Source: Actinopolymorpha sp. NPDC004070 | GTDB lineage: Bacteria > Actinomycetota > Actinomycetes > Propionibacteriales > Actinopolymorphaceae | DNA length: 64,000 nt | Direction of reading: 5' to 3' | Assembly: GCF_040610475.1 (NCBI RefSeq) | Contig: NZ_JBEXMJ010000001.1 | Coordinates: 248,001-312,000, forward strand | Made by a program: the position numbers and the translations under genes | Part shown: positions 33,575 through 41,507 of the stretch, one piece after another | How positions within the stretch are numbered: position 1 is the first letter of the stretch | Layout: every line of letters begins with the position of its first letter | The notes under the pieces: generated by a model | What the model saw: only the letters and a program-made list of their open reading frames with translations | What the model was told of the DNA's origin: nothing | Database searches by the model: none

Positions 33575-33958
33575 ATGCGCATCGGAGAGTTGTCCAGGCG
33601 AAGCGGGGTCAGCGTGCGCGCGCTGCGCTACTAGGAGGAGCAGGGCCTGCTGGCGTCGCGGCGCTGCCCGAACGGCTACCGCGAGTACGACCCCTCGGCG
33701 CTCGCCCGGGTCGGCCAGATCCAGTTGCTGTACTCCGCGGGCCTGTGCAGTGCGAAGATCGTCGAGCTGCTGCCGTGCATCCGGTCCGACGGCGAGCGCG
33801 TGATCCCCTCCGCCGGCCTGGTGGGCGACCTGCAGGTCGAGCGCACCCGCATACTGCGCCAGATCGAGGAGATGGCCGCGTCGCTGCGCGTCCTGGACGG
33901 CGTGATCGCCGCGGCCGAGCCGAGTGAGTCCCCGGCGGTCGCGGCCTCCGCTGGGTGA
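33575..33958 (+). pseudogene. MerR family regulator with an in-frame TAG at codon 20
   Basis: From the ATG at 33575 the translation MRIGELSRRSGVSVRALRY is the standard MerR winged-helix start. Codon 20 is TAG (33632-33634), followed in frame by EEQGLLASRRCPNGYREYD, exactly the continuation of the family signature LRYYEEQGLL. A Tyr codon has therefore become a stop. The remaining frame runs normally to 33958 through the dimerisation helix (VERTRILRQIEEMAASLRVLDGV). Without read-through no DNA-binding protein can form. It is divergent from the deaminase operon whose promoter carries the matching MerR-type spacing. Confidence 0.82.
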
Positions 33959-34049
33959 CTTTCCGCGTGACACGATTGAAGGTGAGCCGGGCGCCGGTCC
34001 GCTCCACCGATCGGGTGATTCGCGCCAGATGTCGGACCGGCCCGGATGA

Positions 34050-34081
34050 CGACGTACAACGACATACGTACGACGTACAAC
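34050..34081. promoter_or_regulatory. Direct repeat upstream of the YceI gene, possible operator
   Basis: CGACGTACAAC occurs at 34050-34060 and again at 34071-34081, a 21-bp period that places both on the same helix face. The bases between include CATACGTACG, so GTAC occurs several times. The second copy ends 19 bases before the YceI start codon. The binding protein is unknown. Confidence 0.5.
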
Positions 34082-34100
34082 ACCGTGTCGAGGGGGAGTC

Positions 34101-34673
34101 ATGGGGGAGAGCCACTGGGTGTTCGAGCCGGGGCACACCGGCGCGGAGTTCACCGCGAGACACATGATGGTCGCCTACGTGCGCGGGCAGTTCAAGGACG
34201 TGCACGGGTCGATCGTCGTCGACCCGGACCACCTCGACCGTACGCGGATCGAGGCGGTGATCGACGCGACCAAGGTCTACACCGGTGAGCCGGCCAGGGA
34301 TGCACACCTGCGCAGCGCGGACTTCTTCGACGTCGACAACCACCCGACCTGGACGTTCACCGGCGGGAAGGTGGAGCGGATCGGCGCCTCGGAGTACGAG
34401 GTGACCGGTGACCTCACGATCCGCGGAGTGACCCGCCCGGTCACGTTGCACGTCACCTACCTCGGTCAGTGGGACACGCCGTGGTGGGAGGACGGACGTG
34501 ACCTCGGTCCGCGTCGCAGAGCCGGGTTCGTCGGGCGTACGAGCATCAACCGGCACGACTTCGGGGTCAGCTGGAACGACTCGGTGGACCGGGGCGGTGT
34601 GGTGGTGAGCGATCTGGTGGACGTCACCGTGGACGTCGAGGCAGTACTCCAGCCCGAGCTCGCGGGCGTCTGA
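34101..34673 (+). CDS. YceI-family lipocalin-like protein
   Basis: Predicted 190 aa, ATG with GAGGGGGAG 4 bases upstream. It matches the YceI fold throughout: HWVFEPGHTGAEFTARHMMVAYVRGQF, then IEAVIDATKVYTGEPARDAHLRSADFFDVDNHPTWTF and the closing GRTSINRHDFGVSWND. YceI proteins form a lipocalin-like barrel that binds long isoprenoids such as polyprenols. No signal peptide is present, so it is probably cytoplasmic. The gene starts 142 bp after the broken merR and is preceded by a conspicuous direct repeat that may be a regulatory site. Confidence 0.9.
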   Translation: MGESHWVFEPGHTGAEFTARHMMVAYVRGQFKDVHGSIVVDPDHLDRTRIEAVIDATKVYTGEPARDAHLRSADFFDVDNHPTWTFTGGKVERIGASEYEVTGDLTIRGVTRPVTLHVTYLGQWDTPWWEDGRDLGPRRRAGFVGRTSINRHDFGVSWNDSVDRGGVVVSDLVDVTVDVEAVLQPELAGV

Positions 34674-34753
34674 GTCCGCGTGCTGCCGCTCGGCGGCACG
34701 ATGCCCAAACACCAACGGCCGTTGATGCCCGAGCCTCGTGCGAAGCTGGCGGC

Positions 34754-35062
34754 ATGCCCGCCTACGTGATCTCCGAGGCCGACATCGTCGACCATGCCGC
34801 CGCCGAGCGCTATCGCACGCTCGCGGCCGAGTCCATCGCCCGCCATGGTGGCCGCTACGTCGTGCGCGGTGCCGAACCCTTCGTACCGGAAGGGAAGTGG
34901 ACGGAGTCCGCGCGGGTGGTCGTGGTCGAGTTCGCGTCGATGGCACAGGCGCGAGAGTGGTACGACTCCGACGAGTACGCCGAGGCGCTGGCGATCCGCC
35001 GGACCGCACTGGACCGCCGGCTGCTCTTCGTCGAAGGAGTCGAGGAACCCGGCATCGGCTAA
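34754..35062 (+). CDS. DUF1330 domain protein
   Basis: Predicted 102 aa. The ferredoxin-like alpha/beta fold of DUF1330 is recognisable from YVISEADIVDHAAAERYRTLA, the central GGRYVVRGAEPFVPEGKW, VVVVEFASMAQAREWYDSDEYAEALAIR and the C-terminal strand RLLFVEGVE. Members are small dimeric proteins related to antibiotic-biosynthesis monooxygenases, without assigned function. It lies 10 bp before the kinase gene and could be co-transcribed with it. A TGCGAAGC stretch upstream of the ATG offers no strong ribosome site. Confidence 0.85.
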   Translation: MPAYVISEADIVDHAAAERYRTLAAESIARHGGRYVVRGAEPFVPEGKWTESARVVVVEFASMAQAREWYDSDEYAEALAIRRTALDRRLLFVEGVEEPGIG

Positions 35063-35072
35063 CCTGCTGATC

Positions 35073-36044
35073 ATGCCGACATCCGTGCCCTACGTCGTCG
35101 CGGTCGATGCGGGCGGGACGCAGACCAGGGTTGGCTGTTTCACCCTCGAGGGGGTGCTGCTGGCACGGCAGGTCGGGGCAGGTGGGTCGCCCTCGCACAA
35201 TCACACCGCGGCCGAGAACGTCTGCTCCACGATCGCCGCCGCTGTCACCAGTGGTGGGCTCGCGGTCGAGGACGCGGTCGCGATGACGGCGGGTGTGGCG
35301 GGGTACCCCATCGACGGCGATGCGGACTGGATCGGCACGTTCTTCGACGGGTGTGCGCTCACCTGCCCGCAGCACGTGGTCAACGACGCGGTCATCGCGC
35401 ATCGGGGCGCGCTCGCCGGAGAGCCGGGGATCATCGTCGTGGGCGGCACCGGTTCGATGGTCGCGGCGATCACCGCGGACGGCACGGTGCTCGGCAGTGG
35501 GCGATTCCAGCACTATGCCGGCGGAGCACGGCACCTCGTCTACGACGTGATGCATCGCATCCTGCTCGGTGAGCACGTCGACGCGGATCGGAAACTGGTG
35601 GAGACGGTGCTGGCGTGGTGGGGAGCCGGCGACGTCACTGACCTTCGGCGGATCGCACTCGGGCTCGGCGGCAAGGACTACAACGACGTGAAGCGCCGCT
35701 ACGGCGGCCTGGCGCCTGCGGTCACTGCCGCCGTGGACACCTCGCCGCTCGCAGATGGCGCGGTGACCCGCCTCGCGGAGAAGACCGCTGTCGGCGTCCG
35801 GCTGCTCGCTCCGTTGGTCAGCGACATCGCCGTGCCGGTGGCATTGGCGGGTGCGCTGGCCACCGACCCCGGATTCGCCGACCGGATCAGCCGGCTGCTG
35901 TCCGCAGGATCCGCGCCGAGCATCCGTACGGCCGAAGCCGTCCTCGATCCGCTCGGGGGTGCGGCGCTGATGGCGCTGCAGACGGCCGGAGTGCCGATGA
36001 CGCCTCAGGTCCTCAGTCGACTTCAGTTCGCGAGAGTCCGCTGA
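35073..36044 (+). CDS. BadF/BadG/BcrA/BcrD-type ATPase, N-acetylglucosamine kinase-like
   Basis: Predicted 323 aa from the ATG at 35073, just 10 bp after DUF1330. Actin-like ATPase motifs are seen: phosphate-1 VDAGGTQTRVG, connect/phosphate-2 IIVVGGTGSMV, and an adenosine-site segment VALAGALATD. The overall pattern, including VNDAVIAHRGALAGEPGIIVVGGTG with the catalytic Asp of VNDAV, matches eukaryote-type N-acetylglucosamine kinases and related bacterial sugar kinases. Glucosamine or N-acetylglucosamine is the most likely substrate. No transporter or deacetylase adjoins. The frame is open upstream across DUF1330 but that part is a shadow. Confidence 0.85.
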   Translation: MPTSVPYVVAVDAGGTQTRVGCFTLEGVLLARQVGAGGSPSHNHTAAENVCSTIAAAVTSGGLAVEDAVAMTAGVAGYPIDGDADWIGTFFDGCALTCPQHVVNDAVIAHRGALAGEPGIIVVGGTGSMVAAITADGTVLGSGRFQHYAGGARHLVYDVMHRILLGEHVDADRKLVETVLAWWGAGDVTDLRRIALGLGGKDYNDVKRRYGGLAPAVTAAVDTSPLADGAVTRLAEKTAVGVRLLAPLVSDIAVPVALAGALATDPGFADRISRLLSAGSAPSIRTAEAVLDPLGGAALMALQTAGVPMTPQVLSRLQFARVR

Positions 36045-36263
36045 ATCCGGTAGCCGTGACTGCCCTGGAAGACGCGGGCCTGCTGTTCTGGCGGCGCCTT
36101 CTTCGAGGAGGGCGTCTTTGTCGAGTAGGCGTCCTCAAGCCGGGAGCCCGTTGTGCGACCGGGGTCAGTGCCAGGTTTTTGTCCACAGGTAGCCGATCGG
36201 CGTCGAATGCAGTCTCCTTGTGGACAAAAGATTCCTGTCGGTGGTGGCCGATAGCATTCGTGC

Positions 36264-38459
36264 ATGAGTTCGACAGTGCAGGATCCTTCGGGCTGGGACG
36301 GCGGCATTGACGCCGATCAGCGTCTGGAGGCTGCGCTGGTTCAGGTCCGTTCTGTCGTCGGTGACGCGCTGGCGGCGCCGATGCTGTCACTTCGGCCCGA
36401 GAAGCTGGGCCGGTTGTTCGACCTGCACCAGGTCGGCGAGGCGATGATGGCCGCCTTGAAGCTGGCGATGGTGGCCAGGGCCGAGGCCTGCGACGTCGGC
36501 AAGACGACGGGTGCGGCGAGCACGGCGGCGTGGCTGCGCAGCGCCCAGCGGATGGGGAAGAAGGACTCCTACGCCACCGTCGCCCTCGCCCGCGACCTCG
36601 ACCGCACCATCACCCTCACCGCCCGGGCGCTGGCGCGTGGAGAACTCTCGTTCAGGCACGCGCAGGTGATCGCGGGGGCGATCAAGGACCTGCCCAAGTG
36701 GGTCAGCCTCGAACAGCGCGTGGAGGCCGAGGAGTATCTGATCGAGGAGTCGAAGCGGCGTAACCCCGACGACGTGCGCCTGCTGGGCCGGGCGTTGCTG
36801 CACTACCTGGCGCCGGAGGAATCCGAACGCCGGCTGGGTAAGGAACTCGACGATGCCGAACGTGCCGCAGAATGCTCCCGCTCCCTGAAGTACGCGCCGA
36901 ACGGTACCCCCGGTTCGGAAACCGTGGTGATCAAGCTGCCGGTGCTGGAGATGGAAGTCCTCCGCAAGCTGGTCGAGGCGCTGGTTGCCCGTGACACCCG
37001 TCCCGAGCCCGACGACCGTCCCCTGGACCAAAAGCGTGGCGACGCGTTCGCGGAGTTGGTCGCCAGGTGGGCTGAATGGGAAGCCTCGCCCAACCGCGGC
37101 CGAGGACGCGACTGCGTCACCGTGCTGATCGATCTGCACAACCTGATGAACGGCGTCGGGTACGGCACCATCGACGACCTCAACCCCGTCCGCCCCATGC
37201 CGTGTGGCTGCCAGACCCCCGATGCCAAACGCCAAGCCGCCAAGCGCCGGGCCGCCGAGGGCAAGGACACCAAGCGCACCAAGGGTGCTGAGGCGGGACA
37301 GTCCGGGTCTGGCACGAGCCGCCGTGGCACTACGGATGCCAAGGATGCCAGCTCCAACCCCAGCAAGCAGACCGACGGCACCGGCGGCACCGGGGAGGCC
37401 GACCCGAACAACAACGCGGACCCGAACAACAACGCGGACCCGAGCAACAACGCCGAGCCCGGCAATAGGGCCGAGCCGAGCGACGCCGAGCCGAGCGACG
37501 CCGAGCCGAGCGACGCCGAGCCGAGCGACAACGCCACGCGCACAGCGGCGCCCGATGCGAGCACCAACGCCACTGCGGGAGCTGCGTCGCAACCCGACGT
37601 TGACGAAGAGGTCGTCGACCCGGACCTGGCGAACAGCCCCGACGAGACAGCCCGGCCGGCTGCCACCAGCGACCCGCGCGCGGTGGCCGATCCGGTCGAG
37701 ACGACAGACCCGCGCTTGGGTCGCCCCGGTGGCCAGGGGAGGACACCTGGCCGGCGCGGCCAGTCAGACGAAGAGAAGCGCCCACCCGATCGACCAGATC
37801 CGACCGGGATCGCGGACCCGATACCCGAACCGCGAGGACCCGGGTACGGACTCGGGCCTGATCCGGAAACGGATATCGGGCCCGGGGACTGGGACCTCGG
37901 GACAAGAGACGACGCCGACACCGAACTGCATGAGAGTCCGGCGGGGTCGGAGGCTGCCCACCGTCCCAGCGAGCCCAACGACCCCGACGACCCCGACGGC
38001 CACGTCGATCGGCACGACGGCTGTAGCAAGTGCGGCGGTGGCGGTTCGGCGCGGATCTTCGGGCTACGCGGCGAGCCCATCTCGGTGGCCACGATCCGGC
38101 GGATGGCCTGCGACGCGAACATCATCCCCGTCGTCCTCGGCGGCGACGGTGAGGTCCTCGACGTCGGCATGGCCGATCGGTTCTTCACCGAGGCGCAACG
38201 CCGGGCTTTGGCAGTCCGGGACGGGTCCCACTGTCACTTCCCGGGCTGCCAAGTGCCCGAACGCCGCTGCGTCGCGCACCACATGAACCCCTGGGACGAC
38301 TTCGGGCCGACGGATCTGGCGAACGGAGTCCTCCTGTGCAAGACGCATCACACCTTCGTCCACCACCGAGGCTGGCAGGTGCGGATGGGCGCTCACGGCC
38401 ACCCGGAGTACGTTCCGCCGGAGTGGGTGGACCCGCAGCAGAAGGTGCAGCGACCGTGA
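36264..38459 (+). CDS. DUF222 (13E12-type) HNH endonuclease-domain protein with a large repetitive insert
   Basis: Predicted 731 aa. Residues 30-330 are DUF222 (MLSLRPEKLGRLFDLHQVGEAMMAALKLA ... RDCVTVLIDLHNLMNGVGYG). The DUF222 C-terminal part resumes at about 595 (ISVATIRRMACDANIIPVVLGGDGEVLDVG) and leads into an HNH domain: HCHFPGCQVPERRCVAHHMNPW ... NGVLLCKTHHTFVHH. Cys and His residues for zinc and the catalytic His (AHH) are present. Between them lie about 260 residues of disordered Asn/Asp/Pro/Glu-rich repeats. Such proteins occur in many copies in actinobacteria and resemble mobile-element cargo (13E12 repeat, REP-family); nuclease activity is unproven here. A CSKCGGGG segment just before the resumed domain may bind metal. 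Confidence 0.87.
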   Translation: MSSTVQDPSGWDGGIDADQRLEAALVQVRSVVGDALAAPMLSLRPEKLGRLFDLHQVGEAMMAALKLAMVARAEACDVGKTTGAASTAAWLRSAQRMGKKDSYATVALARDLDRTITLTARALARGELSFRHAQVIAGAIKDLPKWVSLEQRVEAEEYLIEESKRRNPDDVRLLGRALLHYLAPEESERRLGKELDDAERAAECSRSLKYAPNGTPGSETVVIKLPVLEMEVLRKLVEALVARDTRPEPDDRPLDQKRGDAFAELVARWAEWEASPNRGRGRDCVTVLIDLHNLMNGVGYGTIDDLNPVRPMPCGCQTPDAKRQAAKRRAAEGKDTKRTKGAEAGQSGSGTSRRGTTDAKDASSNPSKQTDGTGGTGEADPNNNADPNNNADPSNNAEPGNRAEPSDAEPSDAEPSDAEPSDNATRTAAPDASTNATAGAASQPDVDEEVVDPDLANSPDETARPAATSDPRAVADPVETTDPRLGRPGGQGRTPGRRGQSDEEKRPPDRPDPTGIADPIPEPRGPGYGLGPDPETDIGPGDWDLGTRDDADTELHESPAGSEAAHRPSEPNDPDDPDGHVDRHDGCSKCGGGGSARIFGLRGEPISVATIRRMACDANIIPVVLGGDGEVLDVGMADRFFTEAQRRALAVRDGSHCHFPGCQVPERRCVAHHMNPWDDFGPTDLANGVLLCKTHHTFVHHRGWQVRMGAHGHPEYVPPEWVDPQQKVQRP
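37401..37529 (+). repeat. 18-bp and 15-bp tandem repeats within the DUF222-HNH gene
   Basis: Three 18-bp copies of GACCCGAACAACAACGCG (the third with one or two changes) and a diverged fourth encode DPNNNA units. They are followed by four 15-bp copies encoding EPSDA. All units are in frame and lengthen the disordered insert. Confidence 0.9.
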
Positions 38460-38569
38460 AGGGCGCGGCCGAGCGCAGTCGGTCGGATGACTGTCAGCTC
38501 GAGCGCTGTGAGTTCGGGCGCTGTGAGTTCGGGCGCGGTCGGTCCGAGCGGTCAGGGCACCCCGGATCG

Positions 38570-39547
38570 CTACACCTGGCGCGACGTGCGGTCGGTCGCG
38601 TACAAGGCGAAGACCGCGTCATCGTGGACGCCTTCGCGGCCCTCCACCAGCCCCGGCGCGGTGAACTCCCGGACGAACCGCATGCCGATGCGTTCCATCA
38701 CCGCACGGGACCGCACGTTGTGCCGCTCGGTGAACGCCACGACCTCATCGGCGCCGAGGTGATCGAACGCGAACGCCAGTCCCGCCCGGCCGATCTCGCT
38801 CGCGTACCCCTTGCCCCAGAAGCGGTCCCGGAGATTCCACCCCAGCTCGAGGCACTCCGCACCATCCACGACCGCGCGGGACAACCCACCCCGCCCGATC
38901 AACTCGTCGCGCCTGGCGAGGTCGCCGTCGGCCCGGGCGTAGGCCACCCACTTGTGCACTCCGTCGCGTTCCCATGCGGCGCCCCACCCGGCCGCGTTGG
39001 CCCGGGCCTGTTCCATGGTCCACCGACCCGCGTGCCATTCCGCGACCGCCGCGTCCTGGTGCATCGTCCACAGATCCTCGGCGTGCTCGGGTCCGGCGGG
39101 CTCGAGCCGGAGCCGGTCGGTGAGCCTGGTACGAATCACCTTCGCCACCACGTCCCGCAGTCGCCGGTCGCCGTCGGTGCGGTCGACCATCATCAGTTCG
39201 AGGTCCGCCGGTCCCACCCAGGCGTACGCGTCGTGCTTGCCCTCCTCCAACCGGGGAGCGGTCAGGTCGCCGTCCACCTCGACCAGGTAGTCGAGCTCCC
39301 GGCGTACGACACCTTCGTGGGACCACTCCCAGTCGGCGACCACCGCCTCGATGCTGCGCAGCCGCCAGCCGGTCTCTTCCTCGATCTCCCGGGCGAGCGC
39401 CTCCTCCGGCGTCTCTCCGGGGTCGAGGTGTCCGCCCACGACATCCCAGATCCCGGGCAGCAGCCGACGGTCCGGACTCCGGCGCTGGGCGTAGACCCGG
39501 TGCTGGGAGTCACGGATGAGGGCGCCGACGCAGGCAGGTTCACGCAT
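38570..39547 (-). CDS. NUDIX hydrolase - GNAT acetyltransferase fusion
   Basis: Predicted 325 aa from the ATG at 39547. Residues 1-140 are a NUDIX domain with a full Nudix box, G-(x5)-E-(x7)-REI-EEE-T-G, at GHLDPGETPEEALAREIEEE. Residues 145-325 are a GNAT acetyltransferase of the RimJ/RimL type with the acetyl-CoA loop RDRFWGKGYASEIG and the following FAFDHLGADEVVAFTERHNVRSRAVMERIGM. The two domains are joined by a short LRLEP linker. NUDIX enzymes hydrolyse nucleoside diphosphate derivatives; RimJ-like GNATs acetylate amines. Whether the activities are linked is unknown. The 110 bp beyond the stop contains a 15-bp repeat and no gene. Confidence 0.88.
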   Translation of the reverse strand: MREPACVGALIRDSQHRVYAQRRSPDRRLLPGIWDVVGGHLDPGETPEEALAREIEEETGWRLRSIEAVVADWEWSHEGVVRRELDYLVEVDGDLTAPRLEEGKHDAYAWVGPADLELMMVDRTDGDRRLRDVVAKVIRTRLTDRLRLEPAGPEHAEDLWTMHQDAAVAEWHAGRWTMEQARANAAGWGAAWERDGVHKWVAYARADGDLARRDELIGRGGLSRAVVDGAECLELGWNLRDRFWGKGYASEIGRAGLAFAFDHLGADEVVAFTERHNVRSRAVMERIGMRFVREFTAPGLVEGREGVHDDAVFALYATDRTSRQV

Positions 39548-39643
39548 CCGGCAAGGCTATCCAGCGACCGGCCGACAACGTCACTCGCCGCGAAGGGAGA
39601 GGCCTACGCCCCCGCCGAACCGGCGGGGGCGCGTCCGGCGTTC

Positions 39644-41215
39644 CTACCGCATCGGGAGAGGCCGCGGCCGCAACCCGCCGGTGCACGAGGTCGAGGGCGC
39701 CTGGTCGCGGCCGACGACGACGGACTGCCCGAGGTCGTTGTAGCCGGTCCGCGAGTCCCACACGCCGGTGTTGGCAAGCTGGATCGCGTACGCCGCGTGG
39801 TAGCTCGTGTCGGTGCCCGGAAGCAGGGCCTGCGACTGCAGCCGGCGTTCGGGCGCGGGCAGGTCGAGGGACAGGGCGTACCTGCCCGGCGGGAGGCTGG
39901 CGCAGATCCGGGTGTTCACCTCGATCGGCGTGCCGGGCTCCCAGCGGCGCGGGTCGACCGGCAGCCGAACCTCGTAGGACCGGTGGGAACCGGTGAGCAC
40001 CAGCCGGGCCGACCGCGGGTTGTACGGCGCGGCGAATCCGTCGTTGCGCAGGCTCAGGTTGACAGTGAACGAGTGCCCCGGGCGTACTCCGTCAGCGAAG
40101 TCGCCCGTGGTGAGCCGCAGCCGGTACCCCAGCCGTCGCCGTGCCTCCTCGATGTTCGCGCCCCAGCTGCCCAGCACGTCGCGGTTGTAGTCGGAGTTGA
40201 GGTAGTCGTAGTGGTAGCGCTCCATCTCCGCCACCGCGCTGGGCCACTCCGAACGCGGCGGGTCGACGTTGCACGTCTCGCCGCCGACCGGGACGAACCT
40301 CGAGTCCTGGGCGAGGTACTCCTGGTCCAGCGTGATCGGGTCGGAGAGGAAGGTGCCGAAGTCGTCCGGGCTGGCGAGGAAGCAGTCGTTGTGGTGCCCG
40401 ATGCGGGCGACCGGGGTGCCCGAGAAGGCCTCCTCGGGCGTGAGTGCGCCTTCCCCGCCGGTGGGCCTGTCGACCGTCTTCTGCTTCATCTGCATCGTGC
40501 GCACCTGAATGGCGCGGGTGTGCGGCAGAGCGCGCAGCAGGGCGAGGAACACCTCGCGCCGGTTGGCCCAGTCCTGCGGCGTGACGTTCTCGGGGTGGAG
40601 GGGATCGGCGACGAAGTAGTCGGTGTAGTAGCCCTCGCCCCACAGCCCGATGAAGCCGGCCTGCACGGTGGCGATCACGTCCGCGTTCGCCCGCAGCACC
40701 GGCGCCAGCTGAGCGATGTGGGCCAGGACGCGGTCCTTCGGTGCGTCGCCGTACGGCGGCTGGTAGGGCCAGTCGTCCTTCGGCTGGGCGTACGCGAACC
40801 GCACGATCACCTTGATCCCGGCCGCGCGGGCGGTGGCGAAGTCGGCCCGGACCCGGGACAGGTACGCCGGGTCGATCGTGTCGGTGCCCGCGAACTTCTC
40901 CAGGTAGAAGACGCGAAGGATCTGGGTGACGTGCTCGTTCTCACGCCAGCGGAGCAGCGTGACCGGGTTCAGCGGCTCGTACCCCGAACCGTCGGCGCGG
41001 ACGTGCGTCTCGGTGTGGTGGTAGAAACCACGCTCGGGGTTGGCGATGTTCTCGCTGCTCGGCGTGTACGTCCGCTCGGTGCGGTGGCCCTCGCCCGAGC
41101 TTCGCCCGGTGCGGAGCGCCCCGTCGGAGCCGGCGAACGCCGGCAGCACGGGCAGTGCGGGCAGCAGTGCCAGGCCGCACACGAGCGCGACGGTTGCGGA
41201 CAGTCTCCTCGGCAC
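39644..41215 (-). CDS. Secreted DUF4874/DUF4832 protein (probable glycoside-hydrolase-like)
   Basis: Predicted 523 aa, GTG with AGGAGG 5 bases upstream. A Sec signal peptide spans residues 1-28 (ALVCGLALLPALPVLPAFAG). Residues 48-220 match DUF4874, a TIM-barrel-like region with NPERGFYHH, ILRVFYLEKFAGTDTID and VIVRFAYAQ. Residues 225-500 match DUF4832, with MQMKQKTVD, HHNDCFLASPDDFGTF and a final beta-rich part (VNLSLRNDGFAAPYNPR). The pair is found in secreted carbohydrate-related proteins, but catalytic residues are not established. It is divergent from the PIG-L/CBM9 gene and the two may share the 290-bp intergenic promoter region. Confidence 0.82.
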   Translation of the reverse strand: MPRRLSATVALVCGLALLPALPVLPAFAGSDGALRTGRSSGEGHRTERTYTPSSENIANPERGFYHHTETHVRADGSGYEPLNPVTLLRWRENEHVTQILRVFYLEKFAGTDTIDPAYLSRVRADFATARAAGIKVIVRFAYAQPKDDWPYQPPYGDAPKDRVLAHIAQLAPVLRANADVIATVQAGFIGLWGEGYYTDYFVADPLHPENVTPQDWANRREVFLALLRALPHTRAIQVRTMQMKQKTVDRPTGGEGALTPEEAFSGTPVARIGHHNDCFLASPDDFGTFLSDPITLDQEYLAQDSRFVPVGGETCNVDPPRSEWPSAVAEMERYHYDYLNSDYNRDVLGSWGANIEEARRRLGYRLRLTTGDFADGVRPGHSFTVNLSLRNDGFAAPYNPRSARLVLTGSHRSYEVRLPVDPRRWEPGTPIEVNTRICASLPPGRYALSLDLPAPERRLQSQALLPGTDTSYHAAYAIQLANTGVWDSRTGYNDLGQSVVVGRDQAPSTSCTGGLRPRPLPMR

Positions 41216-41507
41216 GCTGGCCTCCTGCGATCTGCTTGCGCGGCAACGGCTTGCGTCCGCACGCTACCCACGCGGCCGCCGTGATGACGGCGAGCGCGGG
41301 TGCATTGGCCACATCCGGCTCCGCTGCGCGTGCACACCCGTACGAGAGGAAGGCCTTCGCGTTCGCACTCTTTCCAAGATCACGGGTGGCGCGAGACGAT
41401 CACGCGAGCGCCGCGGGGGGAAGTGTGTCCGTCGGCGCTCCGGCGCGGACATACGCCGCCGGTCACGCGCCGTGCCGCTCGGTCGGCACGGCATGAGGAG
41501 GAACAGC
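41216..41507. other. Divergent intergenic region, no gene seen
   Basis: The 292 bp between the DUF4832 and PIG-L genes hold no convincing reading frame. They must carry both promoters. No clear palindrome or sigma-type box stands out. Confidence 0.5.

Noticed and set aside
38336..41284. 982-codon plus-strand open frame
   Set aside because: It runs antisense to the NUDIX-GNAT and DUF4832 genes, has no domain and mirrors their codon bias; a GC-rich shadow frame.
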